From Ignavigranum ruoffiae (GTDB lineage Bacteria > Bacillota > Bacilli > Lactobacillales > Aerococcaceae), in contig NZ_FOEN01000001.1 in the NCBI RefSeq assembly GCF_900110675.1, forward strand, positions 372,001 through 436,000: a stretch of 64,000 bases of DNA, in the 5' to 3' direction. The notes beneath the pieces were generated by a model that saw only the letters and a list, made by a program, of their open reading frames with translations, searched no databases and had not been told where the DNA came from. The translations under genes and the position numbers were made by a program. Below are positions 10,666 through 20,765 of this stretch, one piece after another; the stretch's first letter is position 1, and every line of letters starts with the position of its first letter.

Positions 10666-11556
10666 TTAATCTTCCTCCTGCTGATGTAATAATGGATAAC
10701 CTAGGGCTTCACGTTCGGCAACAAACTGTTCGGCCACGCCGCGCGCCAATTTGCGGATTCTTCTTAGATAAGCGGGACGGTCTGAAGCTGCAATCACACC
10801 GCGCGCATCCAATAAATTAAAATTATGTGAACATTTCAAAATATAGTCGTAAGCCGGATGCACCAAACCAGCTTCAATACAACGTTGAGCCTCTTTCTCA
10901 TAAGCATTGAAAGCCTCAAATAGCAATTGGCTGTCAGATAAATCAAAGGCATAAGTTGAATGTTCCCGTTCTGGTTGCTTAAAGATATCACCATATTTGA
11001 CACCAGGTGCCCATTGTAATTGATAGACATCCTCAACATCCATGATGTACATGGCCAGACGTTCTAAACCATAAGTTAATTCACTGGTTACCGGATGGCA
11101 ACGTAAGCCCCCAACTTGTTGGAAATAGGTAAACTGGGTGATTTCCATCCCATCAATCCAAACTTCCCAACCTAAGCCGGCACAACCTAACGAAGGATTC
11201 TCCCAATTATCCTCAACAAAACGAATATCATGTTCTAATGGATTGATGCCAATTTCTTCTAAGCTAGCTAAATAAAGTTCTTGGATATTTAAAGGGGAAG
11301 GTTTCATGACCACTTGGAATTGATGATGTTGATAAAGTCTATTTGGATTCTCACCATAACGACCATCAGCTGGACGCCGAGATGGTTCAACGTACGCGGC
11401 ATTCCAAGGTTCAGGGCCAATGGCACGGAGGAAAGTATAAGGACTCATCGTCCCCGCCCCTTTCTCAGTATCATAAGCTTGTAATAACAAACAACCTTGG
11501 TCTGACCAAAACTTCTGTAAAGTCAAAATAATTTCTTGCATACTCTGTGCTTTCAT
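10666..11556 (-). CDS. glyQ: Glycyl-tRNA synthetase alpha subunit
   Basis: Catalytic alpha subunit of the two-subunit glycyl-tRNA synthetase. The 296 residues hold the highly conserved class II blocks [38 protein letters not shown], and [20 protein letters not shown] at 11556 follows AGGAGAGAGAAG. The gene is preceded by a glycine-type T-box leader and begins the glyQ-glyS-obgE run. Confidence 0.97.
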   Translation of the reverse strand: MKAQSMQEIILTLQKFWSDQGCLLLQAYDTEKGAGTMSPYTFLRAIGPEPWNAAYVEPSRRPADGRYGENPNRLYQHHQFQVVMKPSPLNIQELYLASLEEIGINPLEHDIRFVEDNWENPSLGCAGLGWEVWIDGMEITQFTYFQQVGGLRCHPVTSELTYGLERLAMYIMDVEDVYQLQWAPGVKYGDIFKQPEREHSTYAFDLSDSQLLFEAFNAYEKEAQRCIEAGLVHPAYDYILKCSHNFNLLDARGVIAASDRPAYLRRIRKLARGVAEQFVAEREALGYPLLHQQEED

Positions 11557-11578
11557 AGCTTCTCTCTCCTATCCTCCA

Positions 11579-11762
11579 TAAAAAAATCCCCATGATTACC
11601 CGTAAGCAATCATAGGGACGAAATAAATTCGCGGTTCCACCCTAATTCTAGCAAGGAACTAGCACTTAAGATATCCAATTGTATTTGAGTCCGCCTACGA
11701 TATTGACCTAGCTCCCACTATCCTAAGTTCGCTGAAACATCTTCTTGTTCTTGTCCTCATTG
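11579..11762 (-). promoter_or_regulatory. T-box riboswitch (glycine) of glyQS
   Basis: Minus-strand leader of about 185 nt. It has the T-box antiterminator sequence GGGTGGAACCGCG (11630-11642) and a terminator hairpin followed by seven T (11579-11618). A GGC triplet at 11693-11695 sits just inside a TGAG/CTCA base stem, where the glycine specifier is expected. The leader is short, as is usual for glycine T-boxes, which lack the stem II elements. Uncharged tRNA-Gly would favour read-through into glyQ. Confidence 0.92.
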
Positions 11763-11768
11763 GTTTTA

Positions 11769-11797
11769 ATTCTACCGACTTGCTCGATATTTGTCAA
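11769..11797 (-). promoter_or_regulatory. Promoter of the glyQS T-box leader
   Basis: A perfect -35 TTGACA (11792-11797) and -10 TAGAAT (11769-11774) are separated by 17 nt. Transcription should begin near 11762. Confidence 0.85.
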
Positions 11798-11821
11798 TCC
11801 ATGATCTGCTTTTATCGAGGC

Positions 11822-12598
11822 TTATTTTTCATTAGAAGATGGTTTCAATGAGCCTTGAAATTGTTCTATCTGTTCTAAGAAAGATTTACTTCTTAAACGA
11901 ATCCCGACAAATTCTTGGTAAATCTGATCCATAAAGTACCGCATCTCTTTTAGCGTTTCAGGTCGGACTTGAATATTATTAATCTGAGACAAAGGTGTTT
12001 GGGCCATGAGGATCAAGACTTTCACTGTATTGGAGGATAAATGTAAGCGGTGAGGATCGGCCAAATAATGTTGCTGACAGAGGACACCTTGAAGTGCCAT
12101 TGAAAAATCCAGTTCTCCCTTTAATCTTCCGCAAAGCTTGCATCCCTGCCAATGCAAATATATACCAAAGCGTTGCAATAAATGAAGCTCGCCATAGATG
12201 GTCAGGAGTTGGGCTGATTTGCCCTGAGCCATAGCCTGAAGAATATTCAAAAATAGTTGAAATAATGCATGGTCAGCTTGCTGATCTTCAATACTGGCAT
12301 CGAATAATTGGGCTAAATAACTCGCATGGGCTTGTTGGGTCAAGTCTTGACGAATCGATAGAAATCGATTCAGCGCAACCCCTTCACGAATAAAAGAAAG
12401 TCCATCTGCATGAATCGTGCCGACATATTGATTATAAGTGAGGGGAAATAAAATAGAATGCAAGGGGTGATTAGCCCGGTGGTAATTCTTAATAAAAAAC
12501 ATTTTAAAACCGTATTCTTGGGTAAATATTTTGACCAAGGCATCACGTTCTCGGTAATCTTTTTTATAAATGACTATTCCACTAAAGGAATCACTCAT
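11822..12598 (-). CDS. recO: DNA repair protein RecO
   Basis: Helps RecF and RecR load RecA onto single-stranded DNA coated with SSB. The 258-residue protein has the N-terminal OB fold (FSGIVIYKKDYRERDALVKIF) and a zinc-binding region CKLCGRL with a downstream GVLCQQHY. ATG at 12598 follows a short gap after era. The era-recO order is standard in Firmicutes. No terminator is evident between recO and the glyQ promoter. Confidence 0.93.
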   Translation of the reverse strand: MSDSFSGIVIYKKDYRERDALVKIFTQEYGFKMFFIKNYHRANHPLHSILFPLTYNQYVGTIHADGLSFIREGVALNRFLSIRQDLTQQAHASYLAQLFDASIEDQQADHALFQLFLNILQAMAQGKSAQLLTIYGELHLLQRFGIYLHWQGCKLCGRLKGELDFSMALQGVLCQQHYLADPHRLHLSSNTVKVLILMAQTPLSQINNIQVRPETLKEMRYFMDQIYQEFVGIRLRSKSFLEQIEQFQGSLKPSSNEK

Positions 12599-12610
12599 CT
12601 AATCACATCC

Positions 12611-13516
12611 TTAATACTCATCAGGGTGATAGCCCAAGTCCTTTAATTGTTTTTGATGATTGCGCCAATCTTTTTGAACTTTGACCCAGAGATTGAGTCG
12701 GACTTTCTCTCCTAAAAGACCTTCAATATCTTTGCGCGCCAATTGTTTCACTTTCTTAATTAGCTGGCCCTTCTTACCGATCACAATGCCTTTTTGACTT
12801 TTGCGTTCGACAATGATATCTGCTTCAATGGACATTATCCCCTCTTCATCTGGCCGCATCTTTAAGACATTGACAGCGATTGAATGAGGAATTTCCTCCC
12901 GGGTAAAGTATAACAACTTCTCGCGAATAAATTCAGCAACAACAAAATATTCGGGATGGTCGGTAATTTGATCCTGTGGATAATATTGGGGACCTATAGG
13001 TAACTTGCTTTTAATGGTCTGAAGTACTTGTTCTAAATTAATCTCTTGGAGAGCCGAGATGGGAATCACGGCATCGAAATTTACTTCTTGACGGTAACTA
13101 TTAATAATCGTTAGTAATTGATCCGGATGAATCAAATCAATTTTATTAATTAACAAGATTTTGGGTAAAGGATTTTCCCGCAGGTGGTCTAATATCCGCC
13201 GATCACCGGGACCAATCGCTTCGCTAGCATTGACCAACATTAAGACTAAATCAACGCCTTGACTTGCTTGAAAAGCCGTTTCAACCATGAATTCGCCTAA
13301 AGCATGCTTAGGTTTATGAATTCCAGGTGTATCAATAAAAATTATTTGAGCTTCATCATCCGTATAGATCGCCTGAATTTTATTCCGAGTGGTCTGCGCT
13401 TTATCTGACATAATCGCAATTTTTTGTCCAACTAAGGCGTTCATTAAGGTAGACTTGCCCACATTCGGGCGACCGATCAGTGTGACGAAACCTGATTTAA
13501 ACTCTTTATTTCTCAT
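12611..13516 (-). CDS. era: GTPase Era
   Basis: Essential GTPase that binds the 3' end of 16S rRNA during 30S maturation. The 301-residue protein has G-domain motifs GRPNVGKST, DTPGIHKP and NKID, and a C-terminal KH domain with VIGKKGQLIKKV. I place the start at ATG 13516, not 13546. That ATG overlaps the dgkA stop as ATGA, follows a GGGGGA ribosome binding site, and matches the usual Era N terminus. Confidence 0.95.
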   Translation of the reverse strand: MRNKEFKSGFVTLIGRPNVGKSTLMNALVGQKIAIMSDKAQTTRNKIQAIYTDDEAQIIFIDTPGIHKPKHALGEFMVETAFQASQGVDLVLMLVNASEAIGPGDRRILDHLRENPLPKILLINKIDLIHPDQLLTIINSYRQEVNFDAVIPISALQEINLEQVLQTIKSKLPIGPQYYPQDQITDHPEYFVVAEFIREKLLYFTREEIPHSIAVNVLKMRPDEEGIMSIEADIIVERKSQKGIVIGKKGQLIKKVKQLARKDIEGLLGEKVRLNLWVKVQKDWRNHQKQLKDLGYHPDEY

Positions 13517-13917
13517 AATGTCCCCCAATTCCTTCCCCACTCCCAAAGATATGGAATAAAAATTAGACAGCCAATAATTACAGCCATAATACTCGCCAAA
13601 AAGACGGCGCCTGCACTCGCATCTTTGGCGACTTTGGCCAAGGGAGCATAACGATGATCGGTGATTAGATCAACTGCCGCCTCCAAGGCTGTATTAACCA
13701 GTTCCAGTGCTAACACAATTGAAATGGTTAAACACAGGATGGCCCATTCCGATAAGGCTAGACCAAAAAAACTGGCCATCCCAATTACTAAGATGCTGAT
13801 GGCAATTTCAATTCTAAAATTCAGTTCACTGCGCCAGGTTTGCCGAATACCTTGGCCAGCATATGAAAATGAGCGAATAACTTTCCGCCAAGCATGATAT
13901 TTATCGTGAGAGTCCAT
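13513..13917 (-). CDS. dgkA: Undecaprenol kinase (DgkA family)
   Basis: Small membrane lipid kinase of 134 residues. In Gram-positives this family phosphorylates undecaprenol for wall-lipid recycling. Three hydrophobic helices are visible (about residues 40-57, 60-80 and 105-125). The catalytic signature ELVNTALEAAVDLITD lies near residue 78. It overlaps ybeY by 17 nt upstream and era by 4 nt downstream, in a tightly coupled operon. Confidence 0.93.
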   Translation of the reverse strand: MDSHDKYHAWRKVIRSFSYAGQGIRQTWRSELNFRIEIAISILVIGMASFFGLALSEWAILCLTISIVLALELVNTALEAAVDLITDHRYAPLAKVAKDASAGAVFLASIMAVIIGCLIFIPYLWEWGRNWGTL

Positions 13918-14377
13918 AACGCTTCAATACCTCTTCTTGAATGCTGAACATCTCTTCAGCCTCTGCCGGTGTTTGATGGTCATAGCCATTTAAGTGTAGA
14001 AAACCATGAACCGCTAGAAAGCCAAGTTCACGCTCAAAAGAATGGCCATAAGCTTCAGCCTGTTCCCTAATCTTCGGATAAGAAATGATGATATCACCTA
14101 GATGGCTAGGAAATAAGTTTGCTTGTTGATAGATATCAGGGAAATTATCCTGATCACTCTCTTCTTCAAGAGCAAAGCTTAAAACATCTGTCGGTCGATC
14201 AATGCCGCGATAATCTCGATTAAGTTGATGAATTGTTTCATTGTCTACAATGGAAATATCCACTTCAAAATCTTGACGACGGTCAATATGAGCCGCTGCC
14301 AACTGGATTAAATCGGTAATGATATCGATTTGAGCTTGCTTTAAGCGGTTTTGCTCATCAATCACTTCAATATTCAT
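13901..14377 (-). CDS. ybeY: Endoribonuclease YbeY (rRNA maturation)
   Basis: Metal-dependent RNase involved in 16S rRNA 3' processing and ribosome quality control. The 158-residue protein carries the family signature HGFLHLNGYDH near residue 120 and the TDVLSF segment near residue 64. It lies between phoH and dgkA, the usual order. The start at ATG 14377 follows an AGGGAGTGATCAG leader. Confidence 0.95.
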   Translation of the reverse strand: MNIEVIDEQNRLKQAQIDIITDLIQLAAAHIDRRQDFEVDISIVDNETIHQLNRDYRGIDRPTDVLSFALEEESDQDNFPDIYQQANLFPSHLGDIIISYPKIREQAEAYGHSFERELGFLAVHGFLHLNGYDHQTPAEAEEMFSIQEEVLKRYGLSR

Positions 14378-14491
14378 CTGATCACTCCCTATCTTTAATC
14401 AATGTCTTTCAATGGAATGCATTGGTGCTAGAAGCTTTCTGTGAGCTAATTAGATTCCAAGTCTAAATTGAAAATCTAATCCCTTAAAGTA

Positions 14492-15460
14492 TTATTCTTC
14501 TTTCTGACTGTATGCTCGAATAATGTCTGCGACTACTGGGTGACGAACGACATCAAATTCATCAAAACTCACAAATTTAATCCGGCGTAGGCCAGCTAAC
14601 TTTTCTTGAGCATCTTTTAGACCGGATTTAACGCCTTTAGGTAAGTCAATTTGTGTTTGGTCACCATTAATAATCATCTTGGAGCCAAAACCTAGACGAG
14701 TTAGAAACATCTTCATTTGGGCGATGGTTGTATTTTGAGCCTCATCCAAAATAACAAAAGCATCATCCAAAGTTCTCCCCCGCATATATGCTAAAGGAGC
14801 AATCTCGATTAATCCTCGCTCCATCAAACGATTGGTATGTTCGCGACCATAGATGGCATAAAGGGCATCATAGATTGGTCTTAAATAAGGATCCACTTTC
14901 TCTTTAAGATCACCCGGAAGAAAGCCCAGATTTTCTCCAGCTTCAACAGCAGGGCGGGTTAAGATCATTTTCTTAACTTGGCCTTTGCGCATGGCTTCTA
15001 CCGCCATTACGACCGCCAAATAGGTCTTACCAGTTCCAGCAGGACCAATCCCAAAGACCACGTCATAATCGCGCACTGCGTGACTATATTGAAGTTGGCC
15101 GAAGTTCTTAGCCTGAACTGCTTTCCCATCAAAGGTACGGCCAATGACCTCATCATAAAGATTTAAGAAATATTCTAAGCGATTTTCTTTCAACATCTTG
15201 ATGGCCGTAATCACGTCCATCGTGTGGGGAGTAATTTTGCGTTCTAATAAATGTAATAAATTCATGAACAATTGATAAACTTGATCCACCATCAGCTGAT
15301 CATCCGCAGAAATAGTTAAGACTTCACCCCGATTAGAAATCTGAACCGGCAAACTCTCTTCAATTAAGGCCACATACTTATCATTGGTTCCTAATACAGC
15401 CAATAACCAGTCACTATTCGTGATCACAAGTTGTTTAGTAAATAAGAATTTATCCTTCAA
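14492..15460 (-). CDS. phoH: PhoH-like ATPase
   Basis: Cytoplasmic P-loop ATPase of 322 residues, conserved next to ybeY and thought to act in RNA metabolism. Walker A is GPAGTGKTYLA, and Walker B is in DAFVILDEAQNTT. The longest frame begins at 15502, but an AAGGAG site at 15469-15474 precedes a TTG at 15460, giving the start LKDKFLFTKQ. I therefore choose the TTG. It is first in the phoH-ybeY-dgkA-era-recO operon. Confidence 0.92.
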   Translation of the reverse strand: MKDKFLFTKQLVITNSDWLLAVLGTNDKYVALIEESLPVQISNRGEVLTISADDQLMVDQVYQLFMNLLHLLERKITPHTMDVITAIKMLKENRLEYFLNLYDEVIGRTFDGKAVQAKNFGQLQYSHAVRDYDVVFGIGPAGTGKTYLAVVMAVEAMRKGQVKKMILTRPAVEAGENLGFLPGDLKEKVDPYLRPIYDALYAIYGREHTNRLMERGLIEIAPLAYMRGRTLDDAFVILDEAQNTTIAQMKMFLTRLGFGSKMIINGDQTQIDLPKGVKSGLKDAQEKLAGLRRIKFVSFDEFDVVRHPVVADIIRAYSQKEE

Positions 15461-15626
15461 ATAATAATCTCCTTCTATCCTCGAATAAATAAAGCATAGC
15501 ATAATCGCTCACAAAATACACATAGAAAAGTTGACTTCTCCCCTAAATAAACTGACAGATAAAATAATCCAGGCCGAGATGATCAAAAGTACGTGTCGGG
15601 CTTCTATTCAATGTCCTCAGTTGAAA

Positions 15627-15652
15627 AACAAAAAAGCACCACACGGGTGCTT
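15627..15652 (-). terminator. rpsU terminator
   Basis: Minus-strand hairpin AAGCACCC/GGTGCTT with a 4-nt loop, followed by TTTTTTG. It lies about 160 nt past rpsU. The rest of the 15503-15814 gap, between the phoH region and rpsU, shows no gene I can support. Confidence 0.8.
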
Positions 15653-15814
15653 CTCTGTAAGAAATAAGCTATTTCTTAAATACTTCATCGCTCACTGTGA
15701 ACTTACTAAAAACTAAATAACTATATACATATACAAAAACCAAAAGGTTCAAGAAATATTGCTACTATGTTAAGATGCAGTAAGAAACAGTAGTATATAA
15801 GTTTCTACTAGAAA

Positions 15815-15988
15815 TTAAAATTTTCTCTTACGAGCGGCTTCTGATTTCTTTTTGCGGCGAACACTTGGTTTTTCGTAAAACTCACGTTTACGAGCCTCGC
15901 GTAGAGTACCGGTTTTAGAAACGTTACGCTTAAAGCGACGAAGAGCGTCGTCTAATGATTCGTTTTCACGAACAACTGTCTTAGACAT
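15815..15988 (-). CDS. rpsU: 30S ribosomal protein S21
   Basis: Basic ribosomal protein of 57 residues starting [19 protein letters not shown] and ending in an Arg/Lys-rich tail, as expected for bS21. The ATG at 15988 follows GGAGGGG and matches other S21 starts. The longer frame adds six residues that encode the ribosome binding site. It is monocistronic, with its own promoter and terminator. Confidence 0.96.
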   Translation of the reverse strand: MSKTVVRENESLDDALRRFKRNVSKTGTLREARKREFYEKPSVRRKKKSEAARKRKF

Positions 15989-16054
15989 ATAATCCCCTCC
16001 TCCCAAGCTTTCATAACCATAATCGCTTAAGGAAAGCGAATAAAGTTCTTGTCT

Positions 16055-16082
16055 ATTATAGCAAAAACCTTGTTCTTTTCAA
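16055..16082 (-). promoter_or_regulatory. rpsU promoter
   Basis: -35 TTGAAA (16077-16082), 16-nt spacer, and -10 TATAAT (16055-16060) with a TGC extension. The leader to the rpsU ATG is about 60 nt and contains a small CGCTT/AAGCG inverted repeat. Confidence 0.8.
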
Positions 16083-16141
16083 GCATTTTTATAATCTGTT
16101 CTTCATAAATCAACAAAAAAACATGCTTAAAGATGGGAAAG

Positions 16142-16621
16142 TTATGCCTTCATACACTTCTGACATAAACCAAAAACTTCGAACCGGTGAGATTCAACAT
16201 AGACATCGTCCAAAGCAGAACCCACCAAATCCATGGGACAGACATCAATGGCAATGGTCATTCCACAAGAAGTACAGATAAAATGATGATGGTGGTGGTT
16301 ATGATTACAAGCAATCCTGAAGAGTTGTTCTTGATTATACTCAGTCGATTCTAATATACCATTCTCCACAAAATCATATAAATTCCGATATGTTGTATTA
16401 TAAGACATGGTCGGATACTTCTTGGTTAAGGTTGAATGAATTTCCTTAGCACTATGATAATTTTGTTCCTCAGCAAAAATCTCTAAGATTTCACGACGTT
16501 TTTTGGTCATTTTAAAGCCTTGATCTTTTAAAAGAGCTAGAGAAGCCTCTACGAGCTCTTCCGGATCGTCATAATGACCGTTCAATTGAGAAGCCTTCTT
16601 AAGGTCTTCGATTTTTTCCAT
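16142..16621 (-). CDS. zur: Zinc uptake regulator, Fur family
   Basis: Metal-sensing repressor of 159 residues. The winged-helix DNA-binding half (to about residue 95) contains YHSAKEIHSTL and MSYNTTYRNLYDF. The His-rich stretch HNHHHHHFICTSCG and the VCPMD motif resemble B. subtilis Zur, not PerR or Fur. The C-terminal CQKC completes a structural CxxC pair with CTSC. It would repress zinc import genes under zinc sufficiency. It is divergent from ppsR with only 57 bp between, so the promoters are close or overlapping. Confidence 0.85.
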   Translation of the reverse strand: MEKIEDLKKASQLNGHYDDPEELVEASLALLKDQGFKMTKKRREILEIFAEEQNYHSAKEIHSTLTKKYPTMSYNTTYRNLYDFVENGILESTEYNQEQLFRIACNHNHHHHHFICTSCGMTIAIDVCPMDLVGSALDDVYVESHRFEVFGLCQKCMKA

Positions 16622-16678
16622 TATTATTCAACTCCAAAATTTCTTATGATACTATAGTAACGATAAAGGAGGAAGTCC

Positions 16679-17494
16679 ATGGTAAACAAAACGCTACACT
16701 ATTATATACTTTCAGATTCTATTGGCGAAACAGCCCTAAAAGTAGCTCGTTCCGCCCTATCCCAATTCCCAACTGCCCACACAGTATTACATAAGTATAA
16801 CTTTATCTCCAACAAAGCGCAATTAAAAGATATCATCGACCATGCTCAAAAACACGATGGGCTTCTTTTTATGACGATTGTCGATCCTGAGTTAGCCCAA
16901 TTCGTGGAGAAAGCCTGCATTGAAACAGGCTTGATCTGCTACAATCTCATCCAACCTTTTATTTTAGAAATACAACGTCGTTTAGATTTAAAACCATCGA
17001 CCATTGCTGGTGCTCAGCATGAACTCTCGGAACAATATTTCGCCCGGGTCAAGGCGATTGAATTCTGTATTCATTATGATGATGGGAAAGATTTATCTGG
17101 CTTAGATGAAGCGGAAATTGTCCTGCTAGGGATTTCTCGAACCGGGAAAACGCCTCTAAGTATGTATCTAGGAACCTTAGGCTATAAAGTGCTCAACCTG
17201 CCCATTATGCCGGAGAAAGAAGTCAGTCCAGAATTATATTCAATCGATCCTAATAAAATTATTGGCCTAACCAATGAAGTCGACGTTATTAATCGTCACC
17301 GCGAAAAGAGAATGGCTGAATATGGTTTGGGACCAGGAAGTCACTATGCCTCTAAAGAACGGATTGAGGAAGAATTGACTTATGCCCGCAAGCTTTACCA
17401 AGATTTAGGTTGCCGGACGCTGAATGTCGCTGATCGAAGTATCGAAGAATCTGCCTCAATTATTCTTGATATGTTAGGACTCACTCCGAGATAA
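16679..17494 (+). CDS. ppsR: Pyruvate,phosphate dikinase regulatory protein (DUF299)
   Basis: Bifunctional ADP-dependent kinase / Pi-dependent phosphorylase that switches pyruvate,phosphate dikinase (or PEP synthase) off and on. The 271-residue protein begins with the signature YYILSDSIGETA and has the P-loop GISRTGKTPLSMYLG near residue 151. ATG at 16679 follows a strong AAAGGAGGAAG site. The dikinase itself is not in this window. Confidence 0.93.
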   Translation: MVNKTLHYYILSDSIGETALKVARSALSQFPTAHTVLHKYNFISNKAQLKDIIDHAQKHDGLLFMTIVDPELAQFVEKACIETGLICYNLIQPFILEIQRRLDLKPSTIAGAQHELSEQYFARVKAIEFCIHYDDGKDLSGLDEAEIVLLGISRTGKTPLSMYLGTLGYKVLNLPIMPEKEVSPELYSIDPNKIIGLTNEVDVINRHREKRMAEYGLGPGSHYASKERIEEELTYARKLYQDLGCRTLNVADRSIEESASIILDMLGLTPR

Positions 17495-17540
17495 ACATTT
17501 TAAATCTAATAAAAATAAACCCTCAGTTGAAAAAAGAAAT

Positions 17541-17588
17541 AACAATAGTCGCATATTTATCTGGCAGGATAAATATGCGACTATTGTT
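17541..17588. terminator. Bidirectional terminator between ppsR and aspS
   Basis: Perfect 21-bp stem (left arm 17541-17561, right arm 17568-17588) with a 6-nt loop TGGCAG, between two convergent genes. On the minus strand it is followed by a T-rich run. It serves both strands. Confidence 0.85.
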
Positions 17589-17640
17589 TATTAATCGAGG
17601 CCTGAGCGACAGCGACTAAAAGCTCAGATTACATTTCAGT

Positions 17641-19413
17641 TTATTTGTTGGCTTTAACAGCGAGGTGCAGTTCACGAAGTTGTTCATGAGCCACTTTGTT
17701 AGGGGCTTGCATCATCAAGTCCATCCCTGAACCGGTCTTAGGGAAAGCGATGACTTCTCGAATATTTGGTTCTTGGGCTAAAATCATGACTAACCGGTCC
17801 AACCCTAAAGCAATCCCACCATGAGGAGGGAAACCATATTCGAAAGCATCCAATAAGAAGCCAAATTGTGCATAAGCTTCTTCAGGGGTAAAGCCTAATA
17901 AATCAAACATCTTCTCTTGCATTGGTCGGGTGTGAATTCGAATCGATCCCCCACCAACTTCGTAACCATTCAAGACGATGTCATAAGCTTTGGCTAAGGC
18001 TTGTTCAGGATGTTCCATCAAACGATCGATATCATCAGTTTGTGGTGCAGTAAATGGATGGTGCATAGCCACATAACGGTTTAATTCAGGATCGAATTCA
18101 AGCAATGGCCAGTCAGTCACCCAAAGGAATGCCAATTCGTCTGCGTCATATAATTGATGTTCCTTGGCTAGATAATTTCTTAAAGTACCTAAAGCTGGTT
18201 CGACAACTTCTTTTTTATCCGCCATAAAGAAGATGATATCGCCAACCTCAGCTTGTAAAGGTTGGGTTAAAGCCTGGTAGGCTTTTGGATCGGCAAAGAA
18301 TTTGGCAATCGGACCATTTAAGCCTTCTTCAGTAACCTTAGCCCAGGCCAAACCTTTAGCCCCATATGGTTTAACGATATTAAAGAGATTATCAGCAGTC
18401 TTGCGAGTATATTCATCTGCTAGTCCTTTAAGATTAATCGCTTTAACCATGCCCCCTTGGTCTACCGCATTTTTGAAGACGGCAAAATCAGACTCAGCCG
18501 CCACTTGGCTTAAGTCTACCAATTTCATTTCGAAACGGATATCCGGCTTATCGGTACCGTATTCAGCCATAGCTTGAGCATAAGTCATGGTTGGAAAATC
18601 TTCTGTAATCTCAACTCCGCGGGTCTCTTTCACCACTTCTTTCAACATGGCTTCCATAAATTCTTGAATTTCTTCTTGTTCCATGAATGAAGTTTCAATA
18701 TCAACTTGGGTAAACTCTGGTTGACGATCTCCTCGTAAATCCTCATCGCGGAAGCAGCGAACAATTTGATAATAACGGTCAATACCGGCTCCCATCAATA
18801 ATTGCTTAAAGATTTGAGGTGATTGAGGTAAAGCATAGAATTGACCAGGTTCACGACGCGTTGGCACTAAGAAGTCGCGGGCCCCTTCTGGGGTTGATTT
18901 GGTCAGATAGGGGGTCTCAATGTCAATAAATCCCAAATCATCGAGGAAATGTCTCATGGTCTTAGTTACTTGATGACGTAATCTCAAGTTCTCAAAGACG
19001 GGTTTACGTCGAATATCAATGAATCGATGACGTAAACGTACTTCTTCCTCGGAATTAATTTCATCTTCAATATAAATGGGCGGTGTCTTACTCTTAGCAA
19101 GAACTATCAATTTGTTGGCATTTAACTCAAATTTACCGGTTGGAATCTTTGGATTTATCTGATCAGCGGATCGGTGAACCAATTGTCCAGTCACTTCGAT
19201 AACGAATTCACTTCGCAAATGATCAGCTTCGTCCATTTGATCAGGAATATATTGTTTATCAAAGACAACTTGGCAGAAACCTTCGCGGTCTCTTAAATCG
19301 ATAAAAATAACGCCACCTAGGTCTCGTCTTTTTTGGACCCAGCCTTTCAGCGTGATTTCTTGTCCAACCCATTTTTCATCTACTAAGCCACAATATGTCG
19401 TTCTTTTTGCCAT
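17641..19413 (-). CDS. aspS: Aspartyl-tRNA synthetase
   Basis: Class IIb synthetase of 590 residues that charges tRNA-Asp. It has the N-terminal OB anticodon domain ([23 protein letters not shown]), class II motif 2 ([20 protein letters not shown]), a bacterial GAD insertion, and motif 3 ([11 protein letters not shown]). It lies 2 nt downstream of hisS. The pair is served by one T-box leader. Confidence 0.97.
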   Translation of the reverse strand: MAKRTTYCGLVDEKWVGQEITLKGWVQKRRDLGGVIFIDLRDREGFCQVVFDKQYIPDQMDEADHLRSEFVIEVTGQLVHRSADQINPKIPTGKFELNANKLIVLAKSKTPPIYIEDEINSEEEVRLRHRFIDIRRKPVFENLRLRHQVTKTMRHFLDDLGFIDIETPYLTKSTPEGARDFLVPTRREPGQFYALPQSPQIFKQLLMGAGIDRYYQIVRCFRDEDLRGDRQPEFTQVDIETSFMEQEEIQEFMEAMLKEVVKETRGVEITEDFPTMTYAQAMAEYGTDKPDIRFEMKLVDLSQVAAESDFAVFKNAVDQGGMVKAINLKGLADEYTRKTADNLFNIVKPYGAKGLAWAKVTEEGLNGPIAKFFADPKAYQALTQPLQAEVGDIIFFMADKKEVVEPALGTLRNYLAKEHQLYDADELAFLWVTDWPLLEFDPELNRYVAMHHPFTAPQTDDIDRLMEHPEQALAKAYDIVLNGYEVGGGSIRIHTRPMQEKMFDLLGFTPEEAYAQFGFLLDAFEYGFPPHGGIALGLDRLVMILAQEPNIREVIAFPKTGSGMDLMMQAPNKVAHEQLRELHLAVKANK

Positions 19414-19415
19414 GC

Positions 19416-20735
19416 TTACTCTCCTTCAAAAAACTTATCAATTACACTTGTATCCATGGTATGCCGGCGAAATACACCGATGAAATCATCCATGATTTCA
19501 TCCATGGAAACTTCTTTTTGTTGACCACTGGCTAGATACTTAACTTGAACGACATTGCGTTCAAGCTCATCTTCACCGACGGTTAATAAGAGTTTGGTTT
19601 GATACTTACCAATGGTCTTGAATTGTGATTTAATGCTTCGGTCTAAATAATCCCGATCGGCCGTCAAGCCTGTCTGACGAGCGGCTTGCACTAAACGTAG
19701 CGCCGTTCCTTGAGCTTCTTGACCAATGGCCATCACGTATACATCTAGATTATCTTCAACAGGAATTTCAATCTCTTGTTCATCTAATAATAGTAACAAG
19801 CGTTCTAAACCAATGGCGAAACCAAAACCTGGTGCATTGGGACCGCCTAATTGTTCAACCAAGCCATCATATCTTCCTCCACCACAAATGGTCGATTGGG
19901 CTCCGATAGAATCGTCCTCCACAATAATTTCAAAGATGGTATCTTGATAGTAGTCCAAACCACGGACAATATATGGATCTACCTGGTAAGGAATTTCTAA
20001 GATATCCAACATTTCTTGCACTTGATTAAAGTGATTTAAACTTTGTTCAGACAAGAATTCAGTAATAATCGGGGCGTCTTTAACAAAGGCTTGGTCTTGT
20101 TCGTCTTTACTATCCAAAATCCGTAAAGGATTGGCATGAAGACGTCTTTGAGAATCCTCACTTAACTCTTCAAGATGCGGCTCAAAGTAATCAATTAAAG
20201 CTTGGCGATAAGCATGACGTTCCGCGGTCTTACCTAACGAATTTAAATAGATTTTGATATTTTTTAGGCCTAATTCTTGGAAGAAATCCCAGGCTAAGGC
20301 AATAGTCTCTGCATCAATCGCCGGATTTGAGGTCCCTAAGACTTCCACGCCCAATTGATTGAATTGACGTTGACGACCCGCTTGAGGACGCTCATAACGG
20401 AACATCGGACCCATATAATAAACTTTGAGCGGTTGAGGAAACTCAGGCCCGAACAATTTATGTTCGACATAAGCCCGGACCACCGGAGCAGTTCCTTCCG
20501 GACGTAGCGCAATTTCACGCTCGCCCTTATCTTTGAAGTTATACATCTCCTTCGTGACGATATCTGAAGTATCGCCCACACTCCGTTTAAAGAGTTCTAC
20601 CGCTTCGAACATGGGTGTCCGGATCTCACTAAAATGGTAGGATTCGAAAATATCACGCGCAATCTCTTCTACATAATGCCATTTGTTAATCTCAATCGGT
20701 AAAGTATCTTCGGTTCCCTTCATCTTGTTAATCAT
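19416..20735 (-). CDS. hisS: Histidyl-tRNA synthetase
   Basis: Class II synthetase of 439 residues that charges tRNA-His. It shows motif 2 ([20 protein letters not shown]), the His-specific blocks VRGLDYY and GGGRYDGL, motif 3 ([15 protein letters not shown]), and a C-terminal anticodon-binding domain. ATG at 20735 follows AAGGAGGAAGCC. It is the first gene of hisS-aspS. Confidence 0.97.
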   Translation of the reverse strand: MINKMKGTEDTLPIEINKWHYVEEIARDIFESYHFSEIRTPMFEAVELFKRSVGDTSDIVTKEMYNFKDKGEREIALRPEGTAPVVRAYVEHKLFGPEFPQPLKVYYMGPMFRYERPQAGRQRQFNQLGVEVLGTSNPAIDAETIALAWDFFQELGLKNIKIYLNSLGKTAERHAYRQALIDYFEPHLEELSEDSQRRLHANPLRILDSKDEQDQAFVKDAPIITEFLSEQSLNHFNQVQEMLDILEIPYQVDPYIVRGLDYYQDTIFEIIVEDDSIGAQSTICGGGRYDGLVEQLGGPNAPGFGFAIGLERLLLLLDEQEIEIPVEDNLDVYVMAIGQEAQGTALRLVQAARQTGLTADRDYLDRSIKSQFKTIGKYQTKLLLTVGEDELERNVVQVKYLASGQQKEVSMDEIMDDFIGVFRRHTMDTSVIDKFFEGE

Positions 20736-20765
20736 TTGGCTTCCTCCTTAAATAATAATCTATAA

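Noticed and set aside
15531-15716. Plus-strand frame upstream of rpsU
   Set aside because: It runs through the rpsU terminator hairpin, lacks a ribosome binding site and has no protein-like composition.
16142-16621. Fur-family gene first read as perR
   Set aside because: The HHHHHFIC and CPMD motifs match B. subtilis Zur better than PerR, whose regulatory Asp/His arrangement differs.
17541-17588. Long perfect inverted repeat considered as a mobile-element end
   Set aside because: It sits between convergent ppsR and aspS with a T-rich flank, no partner copy and no transposase, so a bidirectional terminator explains it.
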